From: Sphingomonas morindae | GTDB lineage: Bacteria; Pseudomonadota; Alphaproteobacteria; Sphingomonadales; Sphingomonadaceae | Reading direction: 5' to 3' | DNA length: 64,000 nt | Assembly: GCF_023822065.1 (NCBI RefSeq) | Contig: NZ_CP084930.1 | Location: 886,501 to 950,500 of the forward strand | In this document: positions 59,103-64,000 of the stretch, piece by piece | Position numbering within the stretch: position 1 is the stretch's first letter | Layout of the letters: every line of letters starts with the position of its first letter | Notes under the pieces: generated by a model | What the model saw: only the letters and a program-made list of their open reading frames with translations | Databases searched by the model: none | Told to the model about the DNA's origin: nothing | Translations under genes and position numbers: made by a program

Positions 59103-59249
59103 ATGGAAGAAGTGGTCAATCTCCTGCGGCGCAAAAGGAAGTGGCGCGCCGCGCGGGCCGCCGGCCGGCTCGAGCGCCCCGCCACCGGCTTTGCGGTGGA
59201 TTGCGCTGCTCCGCCGCACCCGTCACGCTGCGCCGCTAGGGGGCGGTGA
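59103..59249 (+). CDS. Possible 48-codon leader ORF
   Basis: ATG 59103 opens a 48-residue frame (start MEEVVNLLRRKRKWRAARAA) that ends at TGA 59247-59249, sharing one base with the ATG of the next gene (TGATG). It has no recognised domain and no strong ribosome site. It could be a translational leader or chance. The remaining 58931-59102 shows no other gene. Confidence 0.3.
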   Translation: MEEVVNLLRRKRKWRAARAAGRLERPATGFAVDCAAPPHPSRCAARGR

Positions 59250-59677
59250 TGCACGACGAGCGATTCGACAGCCTGAGCGAACGGCAGCGCCTCTACCTCC
59301 GCCTCGTCTTCACCCATCACAATTCGTCCGAGATCGGCCGCCAGACCGGGTCGAGCCCGGACGCCGTCGACAAGCAGTTGAAGATCGCGATGCGCAGGCT
59401 CGGTGTGTCGAGCCGGTTTGAGGCGGCGCGCCAGTTCGCCGCCTATGAATCCGGGGTCCAGCCTTCGGACCCCCCAGCCACCGGACCTTCTCTCCCCCCG
59501 GTCCGGTCGCTTCCTCTGCCGGTGCCGACCAAGGCGAACCCGGCGAACACGCTGTCCTGGCGACAGGTGCTGATCTGGGGATTGGTGATCGGGCTCCTCG
59601 GCCCAGCGCTCATCACGCTGGCCGCCGCCGCGCTCGAAGCCGCCGATCACGTCCTTGGCGGCGCCGGACATCCATAG
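59249..59677 (+). CDS. LuxR-type HTH protein with C-terminal membrane anchor
   Basis: From ATG 59249 the product is 142 residues. Residues 8-65 form a LuxR-type helix-turn-helix (SLSERQRLYLRLVFTHHNSS EIGRQTG, then AVDKQLKIAMRRLGVSSRFE). A Pro-rich linker (70-97) leads to one membrane helix (about 105-127, VLIWGLVIGLLGPALITLAA). A membrane-tethered regulator is indicated. It is the first of four co-oriented genes. Confidence 0.82.
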   Translation: MHDERFDSLSERQRLYLRLVFTHHNSSEIGRQTGSSPDAVDKQLKIAMRRLGVSSRFEAARQFAAYESGVQPSDPPATGPSLPPVRSLPLPVPTKANPANTLSWRQVLIWGLVIGLLGPALITLAAAALEAADHVLGGAGHP

Positions 59678-59707
59678 GTGCCGCTGCGTGTGGCTTGGGA
59701 GATAAGT

Positions 59708-60070
59708 ATGACGGATCGCGCAACCATCGCCCGACTGATCGCGAACGACGTTCGCCGGGCCGAAGCCTCGATCACCAGTGCCGTCCGGGATACGTCCGCC
59801 TTTCTCGTAACGCTGTGCGAAGGCGATCTGGCCGACGATCTCGGCGCGGCCACGCTTCAGATCGCGCTGGAGCGCACCAGCCTCGGCATCCAGTCGCTGG
59901 TCGAGAGCCGCCGCCGGATCGGCTGCGAAACGCATAGCTATCTCGAGAAGGTCGGCCGCCGGATCGGACTGGACGAGACAGCCTGGGGCGAAAAGCCCGC
60001 GAACATCGCGCAGTTGGGCTTGATGGAGGGCAATGACATCTCCCCCGAGCCAGCCATGACAGATCGTTGA
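59708..60070 (+). CDS. Small helical protein of the HTH-membrane module, unknown
   Basis: From ATG 59708 (GGGAGA upstream) the product is 120 residues, mostly alpha-helical (DRATIARLIANDVRRAEASI, DDLGAATLQIALERTSLGIQ). No signal or membrane segment is seen. It lies 30 bases after the HTH gene and 33 before the membrane-protein gene. No family is recognised. Confidence 0.65.
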   Translation: MTDRATIARLIANDVRRAEASITSAVRDTSAFLVTLCEGDLADDLGAATLQIALERTSLGIQSLVESRRRIGCETHSYLEKVGRRIGLDETAWGEKPANIAQLGLMEGNDISPEPAMTDR

Positions 60071-60103
60071 GCGAGGCTCAGCACGAGGGATTTGCAACTG
60101 GCA

Positions 60104-60598
60104 ATGCTGTCGCTGCTCGCATACAATCTGTTTCTGCTTGGGGTGTGTATCTATGCCCTTGTTGCTGGCGGCCGGCCTGAAAAGATTGCTGCGGCTGTAA
60201 ACTTGGTGGCGTCCTTCGCGTCAGCTGTGGTTTTCAGGCTTGGCCTTGCGGATATGCGTCTCTTTGCTCCACCGATAATCACAATAGATTTGATGGTGTT
60301 GCTGTGCTTCTTCTGGCTTGCCGTGCGCACCGATCGCTTCTGGCCGATCTGGTGCTTCGGTTTCGCCGTGTCCGATGTCGCCATCCATTTCGCGCGCTGG
60401 TTCACGCCGGCCAAGCCGTTCGCCTACGCGACCGCGATAGCGATTTGGGCTTATCTCGCGCTTCTGGCGCTTCTCTTGGGCACCCTCCGGGCCGCGCGCC
60501 GGCCCGCAGACCCGAACGGAGGTTTTAGACCATGGAAACCGGCAACCCCCTCGGCACCCCCTCCTCGCCCGCCACGTCCGATGTCCGGGCGGAACTGA
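60104..60598 (+). CDS. Multi-span membrane protein of the same module, unknown
   Basis: From ATG 60104 (a TTG at 60092 is the alternative) the product is 164 residues with about four to five hydrophobic segments (residues 1-22, 29-45, 53-72, 80-97, 108-132). The Pro-rich C-terminus overlaps the next gene by 67 bases. The first 200 bases are less GC-rich than the surroundings. Function is not recognised. Confidence 0.68.
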   Translation: MLSLLAYNLFLLGVCIYALVAGGRPEKIAAAVNLVASFASAVVFRLGLADMRLFAPPIITIDLMVLLCFFWLAVRTDRFWPIWCFGFAVSDVAIHFARWFTPAKPFAYATAIAIWAYLALLALLLGTLRAARRPADPNGGFRPWKPATPSAPPPRPPRPMSGRN

Positions 60599-60993
60599 TC
60601 AACGCCTTGCACCGCTCGCTCGCCACCGCGCCCGGCCAGGCGACGATCCGGCTGATGCTGGCACGCCGTCTGCTCGCCGGCCGCCAGCGCCGCGCCATGA
60701 TGATCCCCGGCGTCAGCTTCGGCGAGCCCGCCTGGGATATTCTGCTCGATCTCTACGTGGCCGCGCGCGAGCATCGCCGCGTCTCGGTGTCGGATGCGTG
60801 CATCGCCGCGCAGGTGCCGCCCACCACCGCGGTGCGCTGGATCAAGCGGCTGGAAGCGCAGGGCGCCGTGGTCCGCCATCCCGATCCCGATGATCGCCGC
60901 CGCTGGTTCGTCAGCCTCTCGGTCGCGCTCCTCGCCTCGGTCGATCAGTGGCTCGATGCGGAATGGCAGTCGCTGAGCAAGATGCAGGCCTGA
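60532..60993 (+). CDS. MarR-like winged-helix regulator
   Basis: The 153-residue product has a winged-helix domain (about 58-135): AWDILLDLYVAAREHRRVSV, ACIAAQVPPTTAVRWIKRLE AQGAV and the wing DPDDRRRWFVSLS. GGAGG at 60518-60522 fixes the start, although it lies inside the preceding gene. It closes the four-gene module. Confidence 0.85.
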   Translation: METGNPLGTPSSPATSDVRAELINALHRSLATAPGQATIRLMLARRLLAGRQRRAMMIPGVSFGEPAWDILLDLYVAAREHRRVSVSDACIAAQVPPTTAVRWIKRLEAQGAVVRHPDPDDRRRWFVSLSVALLASVDQWLDAEWQSLSKMQA

Positions 60994-61006
60994 CCGGCGC
61001 TTTGGC

Positions 61007-62248
61007 TCAGCGGGGCCGCGGGATGATTCCGGCCGCCTTCAGCGCCGCCAGCCGTGCCGCGTCCAGCCCCAGCGCCGCCGCCAGCACCGCCTCGGTGTCC
61101 GCGCCCAGCCGGGGCGGCGCCCGCCTATAGCTGGGCGGCGTCGCCGAAAGCTTGGCCGGAAAGCCCGGCACCCGCACCGGCGGCCCCTCGCCGCGCGTCA
61201 GGCTCTGCACCAGCCCGCGATGCGCGATCTGCGGATCGGCCAAAGCCTCGCCCACGCTGTTCACCTTGCCCCCCGGCAGGCCCGCCGCCGCCATCGCCTC
61301 GGCCAGCCGCGCCACCGGCCAGCGCGCCAGCCGCGCGCCCAGCGCCTCGTCCAGCGCCGCGCGGTGCGCGTGGCGCGCGGCATTGGTGGCGAAGCGCGCG
61401 TCCTCGGCCAGTTCGGGCGCCTCGATCAGCCGGGCGAAGGCCTGGAACTGCCGATCATTGCCGAGCGCGACGAGGATCTCGCCATCGGCGCAGGCATAAT
61501 CCTGATAGGGCACCAGCGTGGGATGCGCGTTGGCGAGCCGCTGCGGCGCCAGCCCGCCGTTGAGCGCGTTGGACGCCTGGTTGGCGAGCAGCGCCACCTG
61601 CGTGTCGAACAGCGCGCAATCGATATACTGGCCCTCGCCCGTGGCGTCGCGGTGGCGCAGCGCGGCGAGAATGGCGATCGTCGCATAGAGGCCGGTGAAC
61701 AGGTCGCTCACCGGCACGCCCACCTTGAGCGGACCGCCGCCGGGCGCCGCGTCGGGGCGGCCTGTCACGCTCATCAGCCCGCTCATGCCCTGAATCAGGA
61801 AATCATAGCCGCCGCGGTCGCGATAGGGCCCGTCCTGGCCGAAGCCCGTGATCGAGCAATAGATGAGCCGCGGGCTCTGCGCGCGCAGGCTGGCCTGGTC
61901 CAGCCCATATTTGGCGAGACCGCCGACGCGGAAATTCTCGATCACCACATCGCTCGTCGCCGCCAGCGCGCGCACCAGATCGGCGCCCTCGGTCCGGCTG
62001 ATATCGATCGCGACCGAGTGCTTGTTGCGGTTGGCGGCGGCGAAATAGGCGGAATCGCCCGATCCGTCGTCCAGAAAGGGCGGCCCCCAGCGGCGCGTAT
62101 CGTCGCCATGGCGCGGCTCCTCGATCTTGATGATCTCGGCGCCGAGATCGCCCAGGATCTGCGTCGCCCAGGGCCCCGCCAGCACCCGCGACAGATCGAG
62201 CACGCGCAGCCCCGCCAGCGCGCCCGTCGTCCCGCCCGTCTCCGCCAT
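61007..62248 (-). CDS. CaiB/BaiF-type (class III) CoA transferase
   Basis: The 413-residue product has the family N-terminus (LAGLRVLDLSRVLAGPWATQ, LGDLGAEIIKIEEPRHGDDT) and the catalytic Asp region (GEGQYIDCALFDTQVALLAN). Length is typical. It moves CoA between carboxylic acids; the substrate is unknown. It follows mntH by 14 bases on the same strand. Confidence 0.93.
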   Translation of the reverse strand: MAETGGTTGALAGLRVLDLSRVLAGPWATQILGDLGAEIIKIEEPRHGDDTRRWGPPFLDDGSGDSAYFAAANRNKHSVAIDISRTEGADLVRALAATSDVVIENFRVGGLAKYGLDQASLRAQSPRLIYCSITGFGQDGPYRDRGGYDFLIQGMSGLMSVTGRPDAAPGGGPLKVGVPVSDLFTGLYATIAILAALRHRDATGEGQYIDCALFDTQVALLANQASNALNGGLAPQRLANAHPTLVPYQDYACADGEILVALGNDRQFQAFARLIEAPELAEDARFATNAARHAHRAALDEALGARLARWPVARLAEAMAAAGLPGGKVNSVGEALADPQIAHRGLVQSLTRGEGPPVRVPGFPAKLSATPPSYRRAPPRLGADTEAVLAAALGLDAARLAALKAAGIIPRPR

Positions 62249-62262
62249 CCTCGCCTCCTCGT

Positions 62263-63582
62263 TCAGCCCGCTATGCCGAGAAGCGCGGCGAGGAGCCAGA
62301 GGTCGGCCAGCACGATCCCGGCGAACAGCGCCCAGGCGATCCCCGCCACCGGCCGCGCCAGGCGGAAGCGGCCCATGATCGCCGGATTGGCGGTAAAGCC
62401 GATCAGCGGCGCCAGCGCGAAGGGCAATTGGAGCGAGAGCACCACCTGGGTGAGCACCAGCAGCTTGCCCACGCCGCCATCGCCAAAGGCCAGCACCCCG
62501 GCCAGGGCCGGGCCCAGCGCCAGCCCGCGCGTGATCAGCCGGCGCTGCCAGCAGGGGATGCGCAGGTCCAGAAAGCCTTCCAGCACCACCTGGCCGGCGA
62601 TGGTGCCGGTGAAGGTGGCGCTCTGTCCCGAGGCGAGCAGCGCCACGCCGAACAGGATCGGCGCCACCGCCGCGCCGGTCAGCGGCTCGAGCAGGTGGAA
62701 GGCATCGCCGATCTCGGCCACGGCCTCATGGCCGGAGCCGTGGAAGACGGTGGCGGCGACGATCAGGATCGCCATGTTCACCAGCGTCGCCAGCGCCAGC
62801 GCGGCGATGGTGTCGATCCGCGCATAGCGCAACCGGTCGCCGAAGCCGATCGACGCCGCGCCGCGCGTCTGCACGATGGCCGAGTGGAGATAGAGATTGT
62901 GCGGCATCACCGTGGCGCCGAGAATGCCGACGGCGAGATACACAGCGTGCGGATCGGAAAACAGCCCGGCCGAGGGCAACAGCCCCGCCAGCACCGCCGC
63001 CGGCGCGGGCGGCGCCAGCGCGATCTGCGCCACGAAACAGCCCGCGATGGTGGCGATCAACCCGAGCACGATCGCCTCCAACTCGCGGAAGCCATGGCCC
63101 TTCAGCCCCAGCACCAGCACCGTATCCAGCGCGGTGAGCAGCACGCCCAGCCAGAGCGGCAGGCCGAACAGCAGCGTGATGGCGAGCGCGCTGCCCAGCA
63201 CCTCGGCGATGTCGGTGGCGATGATCGCCAGTTCGGCAAGCAGCCAGAGGCCGCGCGTCACGCCGCGCGGATAGTGCGCCCGCGCCATCTGGGCGAGATC
63301 GCGCCCGGTCACGAGCCCCAGCCGCACGCTCAGCGATTGCAGCAGCATCGCCGCCAGCCCGCAGCCCAGCACCACGCACAGCAGGCCATAGCCGAAGCGC
63401 GAGCCCGCCTCGATGTCGGTCGCCCAATTGCCGGGATCCATATAGCCGACCGACACCAGCAGGCCGGGGCCGAGGAAGCGCAGCAGCCGGCCGAGCGTCG
63501 GCGCGCCTTCGGGCACGCGCACCGATCCCTGCACCTCGGGCGGGCAGAAGGGGGCGGTCGCGGTCTTGGGCAAGGTGAACAC
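62263..63582 (-). CDS. mntH: Nramp-family Mn2+/divalent metal transporter
   Basis: The 439-residue product starts at GTG 63582 and has about eleven membrane helices. Metal-site motifs are DPGNWATDIEAG (helix 1) and VMPHNLYLHSAIVQTR (helix 6). The N-terminal KTATAPFCPPEVQGSV is common in proteobacterial MntH. The start has no clear Shine-Dalgarno; an inverted repeat lies four bases upstream. Confidence 0.94.
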   Translation of the reverse strand: MFTLPKTATAPFCPPEVQGSVRVPEGAPTLGRLLRFLGPGLLVSVGYMDPGNWATDIEAGSRFGYGLLCVVLGCGLAAMLLQSLSVRLGLVTGRDLAQMARAHYPRGVTRGLWLLAELAIIATDIAEVLGSALAITLLFGLPLWLGVLLTALDTVLVLGLKGHGFRELEAIVLGLIATIAGCFVAQIALAPPAPAAVLAGLLPSAGLFSDPHAVYLAVGILGATVMPHNLYLHSAIVQTRGAASIGFGDRLRYARIDTIAALALATLVNMAILIVAATVFHGSGHEAVAEIGDAFHLLEPLTGAAVAPILFGVALLASGQSATFTGTIAGQVVLEGFLDLRIPCWQRRLITRGLALGPALAGVLAFGDGGVGKLLVLTQVVLSLQLPFALAPLIGFTANPAIMGRFRLARPVAGIAWALFAGIVLADLWLLAALLGIAG

Positions 63583-63585
63583 GAT

Positions 63586-63603
63586 CGGTGCTGGTACGCA
63601 CCG
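63586..63603 (-). promoter_or_regulatory. Inverted repeat at the mntH start
   Basis: CGGTGC (63586-63591) and GCACCG (63598-63603) are a perfect six-base inverted repeat with six-base spacer, directly upstream of the GTG. It could be a metal-regulator site or an mRNA hairpin over the ribosome site. Confidence 0.4.
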
Positions 63604-63755
63604 GACCGGCCGGGAGCAATCGGCGCGGCTCGATCACAGTCATCGAAGGCGGCGGGGTTCGCGCCGCGCGGCGGGATCGGCTATGGCGGCGCGATGCCCT
63701 GCCGCGCATCCGCCCCGCCGCGCACGCCGCCCCCCGCCCCCGTCGCGAGGCGCGG

Positions 63756-64000
63756 ATGAGCGGCGGCGTCCTTGTCGTCGATGACGAGTTCCCGATCCGC
63801 CGTCTGCTCCGCAACAGCCTGGAACGCGCGGGCTATGCGGTGCTGGAGGCGGCCGATGGCGCGGCCGCGCTGGCGGCGGTGGAGCATCATGATCCGGCGG
63901 CGGTGCTGCTCGATCTCGGCCTGCCCGATCGCGACGGCCTGTCGCTCGTGCCGATCCTGCGCAAGCGTCCCCGGCTCGCGCTGCTCATCGTCTCGGCGCG
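63756..64000 (+). CDS. Response regulator, N-terminal part (cut by window edge)
   Basis: From ATG 63756 the visible 81 codons form a receiver domain: GVLVVDDEFPIRRLLRNSLE, phospho-Asp in AAVLLDLGLPDRDGLSLVPI, and LALLIVSAR with the conserved Ser/Thr. The style is KdpE/OmpR-like. No sensor kinase is seen upstream within the window; the output domain lies beyond the edge. Confidence 0.88.
   Translation, partial: MSGGVLVVDDEFPIRRLLRNSLERAGYAVLEAADGAAALAAVEHHDPAAVLLDLGLPDRDGLSLVPILRKRPRLALLIVSA

Noticed and set aside
1-64000. CRISPR arrays, insertion sequences or prophage genes
   Set aside because: No regularly spaced repeats, transposase, integrase or phage structural genes were found.

Overview
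The window looks like a chromosomal segment of a high-GC (about 70%) alphaproteobacterium, most likely a member of the Sphingomonadales. The basis is gene content and style: a phasin/PHA synthase pair, ClpS with a TRTRT linker, an alaC-like/hom neighbourhood, a general-stress (EcfG-type) promoter, and strong GC3 bias. No rRNA is present, so the assignment rests on protein character only.

Bases 1-33,400 hold a nearly complete flagellar regulon. A long minus-strand operon runs from a sigma-54 activator (flbD/fleQ-like) through fliEFGHIJKLMNOPQR into flhB, which is cut by the window edge. The flagellin gene diverges from it behind a sigma-28 promoter. A second minus-strand run is flgA-flgM-flgN-lytic transglycosylase-flhA-fliA, with a second, short motA/motB pair upstream. 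The plus-strand rod/hook operon flgBCDEFGHIJKL is followed by a conventional motAB. Two consensus sigma-54 promoters (flgB and flgA), the sigma-28 promoter, fliA and flgM imply a sigma-54 to sigma-28 cascade like that of gammaproteobacteria. No che genes, flbT, flaF, fliD or fliS lie in the window.

Bases 33,400-47,500 are housekeeping and metabolism: GNAT, M13 peptidase, Nudix, a membrane protein, clpS, phasin (with two operator-like inverted repeats), phaC, an aminotransferase, a glycine-zipper protein, hom (behind a terminator-like hairpin that contains its Shine-Dalgarno), and an HscC-type Hsp70 with a degenerate J-domain partner.

Bases 47,860-49,280 are an AT-richer patch bounded by 46-bp direct repeats. 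It carries a 5'-truncated reading frame with a HEIAH zinc-protease-like motif, overlapped by a small exported protein. This is the best candidate here for an undescribed (toxin/immunity-like) module.

Bases 49,800-64,000 contain recJ, tRNA-Glu(TTC), a retropepsin-like protease, a type-I-secretion-like YD-repeat protein facing a beta-helix protein, a repeat protein behind an EcfG-type promoter, ribD, a PRISE-like reductase with an ABM-fold protein, a four-gene HTH-membrane/membrane/MarR module, a CaiB-type CoA transferase, mntH, and the start of a response regulator.
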